This document shows, piece after piece, positions 1-8,838 of a stretch of DNA of 64,000 nt. A model generated the notes under the pieces. That model was not told the origin of the DNA. It worked only from the letters and a program-made list of their open reading frames with translations, and made no database searches. The position numbers and the translations under genes were made by a program. Source of the stretch: GCA-003244245 sp963712995 (GTDB lineage: Bacteria > Actinomycetota > Actinomycetes > Mycobacteriales > Pseudonocardiaceae); contig CAVQKH010000036.1 of NCBI GenBank assembly GCA_963712995.1, positions 72,702 to 136,701 of the forward strand. The letters run 5' to 3'. How positions within the stretch are numbered: position 1 is the first letter of the stretch; each line of letters opens with the position of its first letter.

Positions 1-1670
1 CCTCGGCGATGGTGCCTACGGTCCGGGAGGAGTTCCGGGCCGCCGGCCTCACGCATTTGACGGCCGTTTCCGGTGCAAATGTGGTGATCTTGTGTGGCGC
101 CGTCCTCGGGTTGGCGCGGCTGGCCCGGTTGGGACCGCGCAGCGCGGTCGCGCTCGCTGGGCTGGCGCTGGTCGGTTTCGTGGTGCTGTGCCGCCCGTCG
201 CCGAGCGTGCTCCGGGCGGCTGTGATGGGTGGCGTCGCTCTGCTGGCCCTGGTGCTCGGGCGGCGGCGCTTAGCGGTTCCAGCGCTGTGCGCCGCTGTGC
301 TGGTGCTGCTGCTGATCGACCCGGCGCTCGGCGCTGACCCAGGTTTCGCGCTGTCCGTGCTGGCCACCGGTGCCCTGGTGTTGCTCGCCCCGGGTTGGTC
401 GACGGCGTTGCGCCGCTACGGAGTGCCCCCGGGGATCGCCGAGGCGCTCGTGGTTCCCGCCGCCGCCCACGTGATCACCGCGCCGGTGGTGGCTGGACTG
501 TCCGGGCAGGTGAGCATGGTGGCGATCGTGACCAACCTGCTGGCTGCTCCGGCTGTGGCACCAGCGACAGTGCTCGGCGTGCTCGCCGCGGCGGTCGGGG
601 CGTTGCATCAAGGCGCCGCCGTGGTCGTGGTGCAACTGGCCGGACCTGCGGTGAGCTGGCTGGTGGGGGTCGCTCACCACGGGGCCGCAGTGCCCGGCGC
701 GGTGGTGAGCTGGCCCGGAGGAACATTCGGTGCGCTGCTGCTGGCGTTGATCGTGGTGCTGGTGCTGCTGGCAATGCGGGCGCAGCGGTTCCGGGTTCTC
801 GTTGCGGCCGGGTCGGTCGGCGTGCTGCTGGTCCTGGTGCCGACGAGGTTCGTCTCGCCCGGCTGGCCTGCGGCCGGTTGGGCGATGGTGAGCTGCGATG
901 TCGGTCAGGGTGATGCGGTGGTGCTCGCGACCGCAGAGCCCGGTCGGGCCGTGCTCATCGACACCGGACCCGACCCAGGGCCCGTATCCGCCTGTCTCGA
1001 CCGCCTCGGTGTACGGCGACTCGCGCTGGTCGTGATCAGCCACCTGCATGCCGATCACATCGGCGGGTTGGTCGGTGCACTGCGGGGACGCTCGGTCAGC
1101 GCGGTCGCGCTCGGTCCCGGAAGGAGCCCACCGTGGGCGTTCGCTCAGGTCCTGCGGGCCGCGACGGTGGCTGGCGTGCCGGTGGTCGCGCTGAGGGCGG
1201 GGCAGCGGCTGTCCTGGCCCGGGCTGGCGCTCGATGTGCTGGCCCCGCTGCGGGACCCACCACTGGAGGACCACCAGGCCGAGGTCGACGGCACCACGGT
1301 GAATGACGCCTCAGTGGTGCTCAGGGCGAGCACCACCGCCGGTCGGGTGCTGCTCACCGGAGACGTGGAACTCGACGCCCAAGCGGACCTGATGGCGAGC
1401 AGGGCGGATCTGCACGCTGAGGTGCTCAAGGTTCCCCATCATGGCTCGCGCTACAACGCCGACGGGTTTCTGGCAGCGGTGCGACCGCGGGTGGCGATCG
1501 TCAGCGTCGGAGCGCGCAACCGGTACGGCCACCCCAACCAGCACGTCCTTGACGTGCTGGTTGGGGCCGGCACCCGGGTGATGCGCACCGACCTGCACGG
1601 CGACGTCGCCGTGGTGGGCGGCTCCACCCTCCAGGTGGTGGCCCGCGGGGTTGGGGTCGACCCGCGCTGA
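1..1670 (+). CDS. comEC: ComEC/Rec2 DNA uptake channel, 5' end outside window
   Basis: Inner-membrane channel protein for uptake of single-stranded DNA in competence. The reading frame is open to the window edge, so the first ATG at 9 is probably internal. The N-terminal part seen (about residues 1-260) is the hydrophobic Competence domain with the conserved segment LTHLTAVSGANV and many Leu/Val/Ala-rich membrane helices. The C-terminal part is a metallo-beta-lactamase-like domain with the metal site SHLHADHIGG and a downstream HHGSRYN motif. About 550 residues are visible and families usually run to 750-800, so the OB-fold N-terminus is missing. It lies upstream of holA and rpsT, as in mycobacteria. 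Function in natural competence is inferred from the family only. Confidence 0.9.
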   Translation, partial: SAMVPTVREEFRAAGLTHLTAVSGANVVILCGAVLGLARLARLGPRSAVALAGLALVGFVVLCRPSPSVLRAAVMGGVALLALVLGRRRLAVPALCAAVLVLLLIDPALGADPGFALSVLATGALVLLAPGWSTALRRYGVPPGIAEALVVPAAAHVITAPVVAGLSGQVSMVAIVTNLLAAPAVAPATVLGVLAAAVGALHQGAAVVVVQLAGPAVSWLVGVAHHGAAVPGAVVSWPGGTFGALLLALIVVLVLLAMRAQRFRVLVAAGSVGVLLVLVPTRFVSPGWPAAGWAMVSCDVGQGDAVVLATAEPGRAVLIDTGPDPGPVSACLDRLGVRRLALVVISHLHADHIGGLVGALRGRSVSAVALGPGRSPPWAFAQVLRAATVAGVPVVALRAGQRLSWPGLALDVLAPLRDPPLEDHQAEVDGTTVNDASVVLRASTTAGRVLLTGDVELDAQADLMASRADLHAEVLKVPHHGSRYNADGFLAAVRPRVAIVSVGARNRYGHPNQHVLDVLVGAGTRVMRTDLHGDVAVVGGSTLQVVARGVGVDPR

Positions 1671-1813
1671 GAGCAGGCTTGCGTCAGGGGCGGGATCGAT
1701 GGCGTGGACGGTGCCTGGGGCGCTTTGACCCACACGACACCGCAGCTGACCCGCAATCTTCACAAGCCACGGCGAGCCCTCAAAAGGGCTCTACGTTGCT
1801 GAACTGCGGAAAC

Positions 1814-1849
1814 AACTGTCGCCGGTCTGTCGCCAGGCTGGCGACAGTT
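1814..1849. promoter_or_regulatory. Inverted repeat with an extra half-site, possible operator
   Basis: AACTGTCGCC (1814-1823) is followed by CTGTCGCCAG (1827-1836), which pairs with CTGGCGACAG (1838-1847) across a single base. The result is a near-perfect 21-bp palindrome with a third half-site on the left. It lies about 30 bases upstream of a small ORF with a good ribosome binding site. No T-run follows, so an operator is likelier than a terminator. The regulator is unknown. Confidence 0.35.
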
Positions 1850-1878
1850 GCTCGCCGGGCGGCGACGGAGGTGTGCTC

Positions 1879-2052
1879 ATGAGCACCGCCCGCGTGTGGC
1901 GCCCCACCCCGGCCGGCGGGCGCATCACCATCGCCGTGCCCTACGCCAAGGGCACCCGGCTCTGGCTGCGTGGGGTGTGCGGCACGATGCGGCCCCCTGG
2001 TGCTGACCGGGGGCCGTCGCCGCGTCAGCCCCTGACGGGTGAGCGCCCGTAG
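1879..2052 (+). CDS. Small ORF, possibly truncated accessory protein
   Basis: A 57-codon ORF starting at ATG 1879 with a GGAGG-type ribosome binding site about 9 bases upstream. Its first 35 residues (including WRPTPAGGRITIAVPY) read as an ordinary protein. After WLRGVCG the sequence becomes Pro/Arg/Gly-rich and looks like out-of-frame translation. This suggests a longer ancestral protein cut short by a frameshift or deletion. The inverted repeat just upstream and the XRE regulator gene just downstream suggest a regulated accessory locus. No function is assigned. The 170 bases between this stop and the next gene show no convincing ORF. Confidence 0.35.
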   Translation: MSTARVWRPTPAGGRITIAVPYAKGTRLWLRGVCGTMRPPGADRGPSPRQPLTGERP

Positions 2053-2222
2053 GTGCTCTGCCAGCTCGGCGACGGCGTGCTCAGCGCCCTGTTCGCGCAG
2101 CACGACCCGCCCACGGCGCAGCTCTGGGAGTAGTAGCCCGTGCACCGCCCGGTGGCGCGTTCGTCAGCGCTCGCCTCTACCGTTGGCGATGGAACACTCC
2201 CCAAGGTCTCACATCGCCGGAG

Positions 2223-3437
2223 GTGCAGGCCGTGACCGACTTGACCATCGGAGATCGCATTCGCGAGCTGCGCCAAGGCATCTGCACGCAAAACGATCTT
2301 GCGGCAGCGGCTGACGTCAGCGTCGACGTAATTCGCAAGTTGGAGCAGGGCCGCCGGCGTACCGCCTCGATCGCCACCCTGGCCCGCATCGCCCATATTC
2401 TCGGCGTTGATCTTGCGGACCTTCTAAGCCCCTCTCGCCCGGCGTGCACGACCGGGGAGGACCCCCCAGTGGGGGCTATTCGCGACGTGTTGACCGGCGT
2501 GGATGATCTGTTGGGCGAGCTGGATGACGTCGACGTGCCCGATCTCGCCGACCTGGAGCGCGCCGTCATCTACGGATGGGGGTGTTTCTACGCCGGCCGC
2601 TACGGTCCGCTGGCCACCCTGCTGCCCCGGCTGCTGGTCGACGCCCAGGCCGCCGCCCACGCCGCGCCATCGGCCGACTCAGCCCGCGTGGCCGACCTCG
2701 CGGCCCAGGTGCACCAGCTCACCGCAGGCGTCTTAGTCAGGTTCGACGCGGCTGACCTGGGGCATGTCGCCGCGCGGGAGGCGGTGCGTCTGGCGGCACT
2801 GGCACTGGACCCGCTACGTGCCGCCTCGGCCCGCTACATCTTCGGGCACGTACTCATCCGCCAAGGCAGATTCATTGACGCGGAGCGCGTTTCGGTGGCC
2901 ACTGCTGAGCAGGTGCAACCCAGCGGACAGGCCAGCACGGCACAGTTATCTGTATACGGCGGGCTGCTGCTGCGCGGGGCCACCGCCGCTGCCCGGCAGT
3001 GCCGGGCCGGTGCTGCGAATGATTTGTTGGCTGAGGCCGCCACTGTCGCGCAGCGCACCGGTGTGGATCGAGTGGACGTCGATGTGATCTTCGGTCCGTC
3101 GAATTTGGTCATGCAGTCTGCGGACTGCGCGGTGGTCGCCGAGGACTACGTGGCCGCCGCGGACGTCGCTCGGAAGATGCCGCGTGACTCGACGCTGCCT
3201 CTGATGTTTCGGTCCCGGCATTTGGCGGATGTCGCACACGCGCAGCTCCGTTTGGGTCGTACGCAGGCTGCGGAGTCGACGCTGCTCACCATGGAGCGGG
3301 CCGCTCCGGAATGGACGGTTCATCACCAGCTGCCCCGGCTGCTCGTCGATGAGCTGTTGACCCGAGGGCGCCCATCAGCGCGGCTGCGCGAGCTGGCGAG
3401 CCGACTGAATGTTGGGCGGGCCTCCCGACCGACGTAG
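2223..3437 (+). CDS. XRE-family regulator with TPR-like C-terminal region
   Basis: A probable DNA-binding regulator of 404 residues. Residues about 8-60 form a helix-turn-helix of the XRE/Cro type, visible in the pattern of DRIRELRQ, DLAAAADVSVDVIRKLEQG and ATLARIAHILGVDLADLL. The remaining ~330 residues are Ala/Leu-rich helical repeats resembling TPR sensor domains of actinobacterial XRE regulators. The listed start is GTG 2223. A second GTG at 2232 would also work and gives the more typical start MTDLTIGDRI. A small gene follows 38 bases downstream in the same direction and may be co-transcribed. The ligand or target is not evident. Confidence 0.75.
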   Translation: MQAVTDLTIGDRIRELRQGICTQNDLAAAADVSVDVIRKLEQGRRRTASIATLARIAHILGVDLADLLSPSRPACTTGEDPPVGAIRDVLTGVDDLLGELDDVDVPDLADLERAVIYGWGCFYAGRYGPLATLLPRLLVDAQAAAHAAPSADSARVADLAAQVHQLTAGVLVRFDAADLGHVAAREAVRLAALALDPLRAASARYIFGHVLIRQGRFIDAERVSVATAEQVQPSGQASTAQLSVYGGLLLRGATAAARQCRAGAANDLLAEAATVAQRTGVDRVDVDVIFGPSNLVMQSADCAVVAEDYVAAADVARKMPRDSTLPLMFRSRHLADVAHAQLRLGRTQAAESTLLTMERAAPEWTVHHQLPRLLVDELLTRGRPSARLRELASRLNVGRASRPT

Positions 3438-3475
3438 TCAGCTAGCATCGGATGGCGCCCTGTCGGTAGGGCAGG

Positions 3476-3766
3476 GTGCACCACCGCGGGGAGGTGGCCC
3501 TGCTCAACAGTGATCTTGTGACTGCTGATCATCTGGAGCCGAGGTCCGGGAGCACGCCAACCGAGATGTTCCGGGCGGTCTTCCCCGGCCGCACCCCCGA
3601 CGGAGAAGCCAATACCCTGATCGTGACCCGCCAAGGACAGGGCCAGGCCGCCCGTGTCTGGTTGACCTTCGTGGGCGCGCTGCGAACTACCGTGGCGCTG
3701 ACCGATCCGGAGGCCGAGCAAGTCGCGAAGTTGCTCGGTGCGGCGACGAAGCGTAAAGGGACCTGA
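3476..3766 (+). CDS. Small hypothetical protein following the XRE regulator
   Basis: A 96-residue protein of unknown function without signal peptide or membrane helix. The central part (EMFRAVFPGRTPDGEANTL and WLTFVGALRTTVALTDPEAE) looks like a folded domain, while the first ~15 residues are less convincing. A start at the GTG near 3494 or 3518 is therefore possible. It lies 38 bases after the XRE regulator gene. Its stop overlaps an ATG that opens only a 16-codon ORF. It is likely co-expressed with the regulator. I do not recognise the family. Confidence 0.5.
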   Translation: MHHRGEVALLNSDLVTADHLEPRSGSTPTEMFRAVFPGRTPDGEANTLIVTRQGQGQAARVWLTFVGALRTTVALTDPEAEQVAKLLGAATKRKGT

Positions 3767-3911
3767 TGGCCAAGGACGAGGCACCGTGGTTCACGGTGAA
3801 GCCGCGCCCGGTATGACGTGATGCACAGTGTTGCGTGGTGAGTGCCCCTCGTACGCTGGATGAGATCTGAGCGAGAATCAAGCAGCTGTGCACCTACCGT
3901 AGGGCGCTGGT

Positions 3912-4154
3912 GTGGTTTTTCTCGTTTACTTCGGTTTCTGTCTGCCGATTGTCGTGGGTACCACCCTGAGGGCGAAGTCCTACACCGCAGTTGGCCTGAC
4001 GCTGTGGTGTTCCATTCCGCTTGTGGTGATGACGCTCGTAGCCCTCTTGGTGATCTACGTCCGGGAGCGGATCAGTGACACCATCCAGGTCCTCCGAGGG
4101 GAGCTTGAGGTGACCGAGTCCTTAGCGGGCGAGGTGATCGAGGGCCCGCCCTAG
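3912..4154 (+). CDS. Small two-helix membrane protein
   Basis: An 80-residue protein with two hydrophobic stretches (residues about 2-17 and 28-50) and a charged, acidic C-terminal tail (YVRERISDTIQVLRGELEV), so probably a small integral membrane protein with a cytoplasmic tail. The GTG at 3912 is the first start after an in-frame TAG. It lies 11 bases before a lipoprotein-like ORF on the same strand. No family was recognised and function is unknown. Confidence 0.45.
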   Translation: MVFLVYFGFCLPIVVGTTLRAKSYTAVGLTLWCSIPLVVMTLVALLVIYVRERISDTIQVLRGELEVTESLAGEVIEGPP

Positions 4155-4165
4155 GATCCACCGCC

Positions 4166-4393
4166 ATGCGTCGAGTTGCGTTCACTGGTGCACTCACCGG
4201 AATCATCGTTCTGACCGCCGGGTGCGGGTCTGCTGCGCCTGCGTCCCCACGTGTCCCTCCACCAACGGCAGCGCCCAACACTGACTCCCAGATCGCCTAT
4301 CTCTCACGACTGGAGCAGATCGACCCTGGCCTTGTAGTGGACACCGAACGCGCCATTAGGTGGGCGAACTGTGGAGCTTCGACCGTGGAGTGA
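4166..4393 (+). CDS. Small lipoprotein, probably truncated
   Basis: A 75-residue exported protein. The signal peptide ends in the lipobox LTAGC, giving acylation at Cys19, and a Pro/Ala-rich linker follows. The segment YLSRLEQIDPGLVVDTERAI resembles the start of short actinobacterial lipoproteins that normally continue for another 40-60 residues with a conserved cysteine. Here the frame diverges after RAIRWA and stops nine residues later, so a frameshift truncation is likely. The truncation is an inference from family memory. The ATG has little leader and may be coupled to the gene before it. Confidence 0.5.
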   Translation: MRRVAFTGALTGIIVLTAGCGSAAPASPRVPPPTAAPNTDSQIAYLSRLEQIDPGLVVDTERAIRWANCGASTVE

Positions 4394-4457
4394 TGACAAA
4401 GGTCGTCGAGCTATACGAGGACTGGTGAGGAGACCGTGTCGTAGCGGTACCAGCGCG

Positions 4458-5015
4458 TTAGCGCGAGATCCCTTTTGTGGCGTGGAAAACACTGCCCAGC
4501 AGGCCGTCCACTGGCTTGCGTTGTGGATCAGCGGCCTGGGGCACGGCCTCGGTGGCACCGGTACCTGCACCACTGTTGCCGCTCGTCGATTCAGTGGGTC
4601 CTGCTAGGGAGGCGCCTGAGCGGGTCGGCTCCGTTGAGCTGGCGGCGATAGCGGCTGGTGCAGCGGGCCCGCTGTGCTGGGGGGAGTCCAACACGGGTGC
4701 TCGTCGTACCGGGAGGTCCTTGAGCGGCGAACCCCACTGGGGGGTCGCGCCCGGTGTCCATGGGGCGGCCTGACCCGGTTCTGAGACCTCAACGGTGGAG
4801 CCGGTCATGGGCAGCTGCTGCGGTTGAGCACCTACGGGGCCGGCGGATGGATCAGCCACGAATCCCGTCTCGTCCCCCGCCAGCAGCAGTGGACCTCCGT
4901 GCAGGACCGTGGCGGACAGGGTCACCGCCGATCCAGCGAACAGCGCGCCGAGGGTGCGTGTCGTGCGCCTCCACGAGCTGGGTGACGCGGACGAATGAGC
5001 GACCATCAGCGACAC
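4458..5015 (-). CDS. Exported Ala/Pro/Ser-rich protein of unknown function
   Basis: About 185 residues. I chose GTG 5015 because AAAGGGAG sits just upstream; the ATG at 5006 is the alternative. The N-terminus is a short basic region with RR followed by a hydrophobic stretch (TLGALFAGSAVTLSATVL), consistent with a signal peptide or membrane anchor. The rest is low-complexity Ala/Pro/Ser/Gly sequence with no recognisable domain, like many wall-associated actinobacterial proteins. It is followed on the + strand side by thrC on the same strand, 124 bases away. Confidence in coding is moderate because high-GC low-complexity ORFs can be spurious, but the signal peptide and ribosome binding site support it. 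Confidence 0.5.
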   Translation of the reverse strand: MSLMVAHSSASPSSWRRTTRTLGALFAGSAVTLSATVLHGGPLLLAGDETGFVADPSAGPVGAQPQQLPMTGSTVEVSEPGQAAPWTPGATPQWGSPLKDLPVRRAPVLDSPQHSGPAAPAAIAASSTEPTRSGASLAGPTESTSGNSGAGTGATEAVPQAADPQRKPVDGLLGSVFHATKGISR

Positions 5016-5138
5016 ACGCTCCCTTTCGCGGTGTATGGCTCGGACCGCCAAGGGTCCATCACCATACGTCGGCGAGACTGTACCGTGCGTTACCGATGGG
5101 TGGGATATTCCGGGAGAAGCGCGCGGAATGCGGCCGGA

Positions 5139-6401
5139 TCAGTTTTCGAGGGCCTCGCGGACTGCTTTGGTGTTCGGCGCCACGGTGGCTCGCAGTCCCA
5201 GATGGTGCTCCACCGCGTCCAGGGTCTTGAGCCCGTCGCCGGTGATGAGCAGCACGGTCTCGGCATCGGGATCCAGCTTCCCGGCTTTAGCCAGTTTCTG
5301 GGCGCAGGCGACCGTCACCCCGCCGGCGGTCTCGGCGAAGATTCCTTCGGTCCTAGCCAGCAGCCGGATACCCTCGACCACCTCGGCGTCGGTGACGTCC
5401 TCGATCGCGCCTCCGGTGCGGCGGACGGCGTCCAGCACGTACGGGCCGTCGGCGGGCGCGCCGATCGCCAGTGAGCGGGCAATGGTGTCCGGTCGAACCG
5501 GTGTGACCACGTCGCTACCCGCTTTGAACGCCGCGGACACCGGCGAACAGCCCGTGGCCTGAGCGCCGAATATGCGGTAGGGCGAAGACTGCACCAGGCC
5601 CAATTCGATCAGCTCGCGAAATCCTTTGTCCACCTTGGTCAACTGCGAGCCGGACGCGATGGGCACCACGACCTGTTCGGGCAGTCGCCAGCCGAGCTGT
5701 TCGGCAACCTCGAAACCCAGTGTCTTGGAGCCCTCGGCGTAGTAGGGCCGGACGTTGACGTTGACGAATGCCCAGTCCTCGTGCTCAGCGGCGAGCTCAG
5801 TCGCGAGCCGGTTGACGTCGTCGTAGGTGCCTTCCACCGCGATCAGCACACCGTCGTAGACAGCGGTGGTGAGTACCTTGGCCCGCTCCAACGAGGAGGG
5901 GATGAGCACCACAGACTCCCAGCCGGCCCGGGCAGCCGCAGCAGCCACCGCGTTCGCGAGGTTGCCGGTCGATGGACAGGCCAGCACCCGGAAACCGAGC
6001 TGCCGGGCGGCGGCCAGCGCGACCGCCACGACCCGGTCCTTGAACGAGTGCGTGGGGTTGCCGGTGTCGTCTTTGACCCACAGCCGGTGCAATCCCAGTG
6101 CCGCACCGAGCCGGTCGGCGCGCACCAACCGGGTCAGACCGGGCTGGGTGTTCGGGTGTTCGTCGACGTCATCCGGTACCGGTAGCAGCTTGCGGTAGCG
6201 CCAGATCGACGGTGGTCCGGCTTCGATGTCCGAACGGGTGATCGGCTCGAAGTCGTAGCCGACCTCCAGTGGCCCGAAGCACTCGGCGCAGGCGAACTCC
6301 GCAGCCAGCGGCATACTGAATCCGCATTCCCGACATACCAGCCGGTGGGCAGCTCCCAGGTCCACAGTAGCGGTCGTTGCTCTATCAAGGATGCCGGTCA
6401 T
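5139..6401 (-). CDS. thrC: Threonine synthase
   Basis: A PLP enzyme converting O-phosphohomoserine to threonine. The 420-residue protein starts at ATG 6401, preceded by GAGGAGAG; upstream in-frame starts would add a non-conserved tail. An N-terminal zinc-ribbon-like region has CRECG and CAECFG. The PLP-binding lysine lies in PTHSFKDR, and the phosphate-binding region includes PSTGNLANAV. Near the C-terminus LLITGDGLK is typical of the family. This form carries the Zn-ribbon and stands alone, not in a thrA-thrB operon. It is divergent from holA, so the two share an intergenic region of about 250 bases. Confidence 0.93.
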   Translation of the reverse strand: MTGILDRATTATVDLGAAHRLVCRECGFSMPLAAEFACAECFGPLEVGYDFEPITRSDIEAGPPSIWRYRKLLPVPDDVDEHPNTQPGLTRLVRADRLGAALGLHRLWVKDDTGNPTHSFKDRVVAVALAAARQLGFRVLACPSTGNLANAVAAAAARAGWESVVLIPSSLERAKVLTTAVYDGVLIAVEGTYDDVNRLATELAAEHEDWAFVNVNVRPYYAEGSKTLGFEVAEQLGWRLPEQVVVPIASGSQLTKVDKGFRELIELGLVQSSPYRIFGAQATGCSPVSAAFKAGSDVVTPVRPDTIARSLAIGAPADGPYVLDAVRRTGGAIEDVTDAEVVEGIRLLARTEGIFAETAGGVTVACAQKLAKAGKLDPDAETVLLITGDGLKTLDAVEHHLGLRATVAPNTKAVREALEN

Positions 6402-6657
6402 CGCGAGGTCTCTCCTCATCTCTCCCGCAGTGCGGGTCGGAATTGGCACCGTGATCGCAAGCGACCTCGCGGATGAAGACATGCGCGTCAGCTGGCGTCG
6501 GTTGCCGGGGCTTCGTCGGGCCGATCCCTCTGCCCCTCTGGATGAGCTGTATTCGGTTGTACCCCTCACCGTACGTCAGTTGGTACCGACCGCCCAGCGG
6601 GTGTCCACCATGCGGGAGCTGGTGGGCGGGTCAGCGCGCGATGAAAGGATGGGTGGC

Positions 6658-7635
6658 GTGAATTCTCCCGGGGCTGCGACCGCACCGCTGCACTTGATCA
6701 TCGGCGAGGAAGAACTGCTGGTCGAACGGGCCGTGCAGGCTGTCGTCGATGCGGCGCGACAAGCCGACCCGCAGACTGAGGTGCGCCGGATGCGTGCCAC
6801 TGATCTGGTGCCCGGTGAGCTCGACGAACTGGTCAGCCCGTCACTGTTCGCGCAGGGGCGGGTGGTGGTACTGGCCGCTTCCCATGAGGCGGGCAAAGAC
6901 ACCGCCGGGGCGATCATGGACCATGCTCGCCACCTGTCGGAGGGCGTCGAGGGCATTGTTCTCGTCGTCGTGCACGCGGGCGGCGCTCGGGGTAAGGCGT
7001 TGGCTGACGGGTTGCGGACGGCGGGTGCCGCCGTCCGCGAATGCCCCCGGATCACCCGTTTCGAGGACCGAGCCGGCTTCGTCCGCGACGAGGTCCACCG
7101 GGCCGGGGGCAGGATCAGCGCAGGTGCGGTCACCGCATTGCTTGATGCGGTCGGTTCTGACCTGCGTGAGCTCGCCTGTGCCGCGGCCCAGCTGAGCACC
7201 GACAGCGGGGGTTCGGTGGACGAGGCCGCAGTGCGCCGCTACCACCGGGGACGTGCCGAGGTCACCGGTTTTTCGGTCGCCGAGAAGGTGATGACCGGAG
7301 ACCGCGCCGGCGCTCTGGAGACCCTGCGCTGGGCGATGCAACTAGGCGTGCCGCCCGTCCTGATCGCTGACGCGCTGGCCGATGCCGTTCGGACCGTCGC
7401 CCGGGTGAGTGCCTCGGGCCGTGCTGACCCGTACCGGCTGGCCAGCACGCTGGGCATGCCACCGTGGAAGGTGAAGAAGGCGATGACCCAGGCCCGTGGC
7501 TGGGAACGCGACGGGCTGGCCACAGCGATCCAGCTGGTGGCGGCGGTCAACGCCGACGTCAAGGGAGCCGCAGCAGACGCGGAATACGCACTGGAACGAG
7601 CGGTGCTCGCGCTATGCGCCGCGCATCGCCGCTGA
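6658..7635 (+). CDS. holA: DNA polymerase III delta subunit
   Basis: The clamp-loader delta subunit, which opens the beta sliding clamp. The 325-residue protein starts at GTG 6658 with AAAGGA about 10 bases upstream; a longer upstream reading is not conserved. The N-terminus PLHLIIGEEELLVERAVQ is the typical start of the HolA AAA-like domain. The middle and C-terminus (LRELACAAAQLS, VTGFSVAEKVM, ALETLRWAM) fit the family collar domain. It sits between thrC and rpsT, as in mycobacterial genomes, and converges with rpsT. Confidence 0.92.
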   Translation: MNSPGAATAPLHLIIGEEELLVERAVQAVVDAARQADPQTEVRRMRATDLVPGELDELVSPSLFAQGRVVVLAASHEAGKDTAGAIMDHARHLSEGVEGIVLVVVHAGGARGKALADGLRTAGAAVRECPRITRFEDRAGFVRDEVHRAGGRISAGAVTALLDAVGSDLRELACAAAQLSTDSGGSVDEAAVRRYHRGRAEVTGFSVAEKVMTGDRAGALETLRWAMQLGVPPVLIADALADAVRTVARVSASGRADPYRLASTLGMPPWKVKKAMTQARGWERDGLATAIQLVAAVNADVKGAAADAEYALERAVLALCAAHRR

Positions 7636-7656
7636 GCGGCGCATCAGACATCGCTG

Positions 7657-7917
7657 TCAGAGCTGATGGCTCCGCTGGGCCATGGCCGACTTGCGGTTCG
7701 CTGCCTGGTTGCGGTGGATGACGCCCTTGCTCACGGCTTTGTCCAGAGCCCGGCTGGCAGTGGCCAGCTCGCTGCGCGCCCGGTCCTTCTCGCCAGCGGC
7801 GGCAGCCTCGCGAAACCGGCGAATCGCAGTCTTCAGGGACGACTTGATGGACTTGTTGCGCAGACGCGCCTTCTCGTTGGTCCGGATCCGCTTCAGTTGC
7901 GACTTGATGTTGGCCAC
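7657..7917 (-). CDS. rpsT: 30S ribosomal protein S20
   Basis: An 86-residue basic protein that binds 16S rRNA early in 30S assembly. It begins at GTG 7917 (MANIKSQLKRIRTNEKAR), with AAGG upstream. Conserved features are LRNKSIKSSLKTAIRRF and the C-terminal GVIHRNQAANRKSAMA. The gene converges with holA, 21 bases apart. It is likely transcribed alone, with a leader of up to 200 bases toward the cyanase gene; no clear riboswitch was seen. Confidence 0.97.
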   Translation of the reverse strand: MANIKSQLKRIRTNEKARLRNKSIKSSLKTAIRRFREAAAAGEKDRARSELATASRALDKAVSKGVIHRNQAANRKSAMAQRSHQL

Positions 7918-8134
7918 GCGGTTACCTTCGATCTCACCTTCGGTAGGGGGTGCCGTCGCGCGGCACGGTGGACGATCGTAACAGCTGCTATGCCGACCCC
8001 AGATGAAACCCCACACGAAGCTCGGTCGCACCAGGACATGGGGTTGGCCGGCGCTCCGTAAATCACGGCTAGGCTCGCCTGATTCTATCAGCGAAGGCGG
8101 CTCTCATGGGCAGCAGGGGATGCCCGGCGGTCGT

Positions 8135-8599
8135 TCAGAAAACCCGGTAAGGCAGGAACTTCCCGTCCAGCACCAGTCGCACCCGGTCACCCTGGGGATC
8201 CTCACGACGCTCGAAGGACAGCTCGAAGTCGATGGCGCTCATGATCCCGTCACCGAACTCCTCGCGGATCAGCTCGGCCAGCGTGCCGCCGTACACCTGG
8301 ACCATTTCCTGCAGCCGGTAGACAACCGGTTCGGTGACGTCGACCATCTCCGCACCGCGGACCGGTGGCAACTGCAAGGCGTCGATGACATCCCCGTCCA
8401 ACTGGAGCAGGCGTCCCACCGCCCGAGCCTGTTCGGCGTCCAGAGGCTGCTGGCCCAGCACAGCCGAGGTGCTCCACACCAACGACCGGTCCAGTGTTTC
8501 TGAGATCTTCTGCCAGGACACCTGGAGGCGATGCTTGGCGGCCAGTGCTGCGGCTGCGGCTTCCCGGCGTCCCAATGCCGGCAGCGGAACGATGGTCAC
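8135..8599 (-). CDS. cynS: Cyanate hydratase (cyanase)
   Basis: Decomposes cyanate with bicarbonate to ammonia and CO2. The 154 residues match the usual length of about 156. An N-terminal helix-turn-helix-like region (AAKHRLQVSWQKISETL) is followed by LLGQQPL-type spacing (VLGQQPLDAEQARAVG). The C-terminal catalytic part has YRLQEMVQVYGGTL, supplying the conserved Arg and Glu, and FGDGIMSAIDF, supplying the conserved Ser; it ends LDGKFLPYRVF. There are no cynT or cynR genes beside it, so it stands alone between rpsT and lepA. It may serve detoxification or nitrogen scavenging. Confidence 0.9.
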   Translation of the reverse strand: MTIVPLPALGRREAAAAALAAKHRLQVSWQKISETLDRSLVWSTSAVLGQQPLDAEQARAVGRLLQLDGDVIDALQLPPVRGAEMVDVTEPVVYRLQEMVQVYGGTLAELIREEFGDGIMSAIDFELSFERREDPQGDRVRLVLDGKFLPYRVF

Positions 8600-8838
8600 G
8601 GTGGGTCTCCTCCCGACGAGGGTTTTCCCTCTCGATCATCCCCGCCCGCTCGGTCGGCGTCACGCAGCTGAGAGCGAACAGCGAGCTGCGGCCGTGGGTT
8701 TGTCACTCAGCAGGTTTGCCCTGCACGAACTCTGTGATCGCGGTGACCGGATACGGGCGATGGTCCTGGCGGCCGGAGGTGAGCTCGATGCGGCATGCAA
8801 CCATGATGTGATCCCTGCTGCCACCTGAGGAATGCTGA

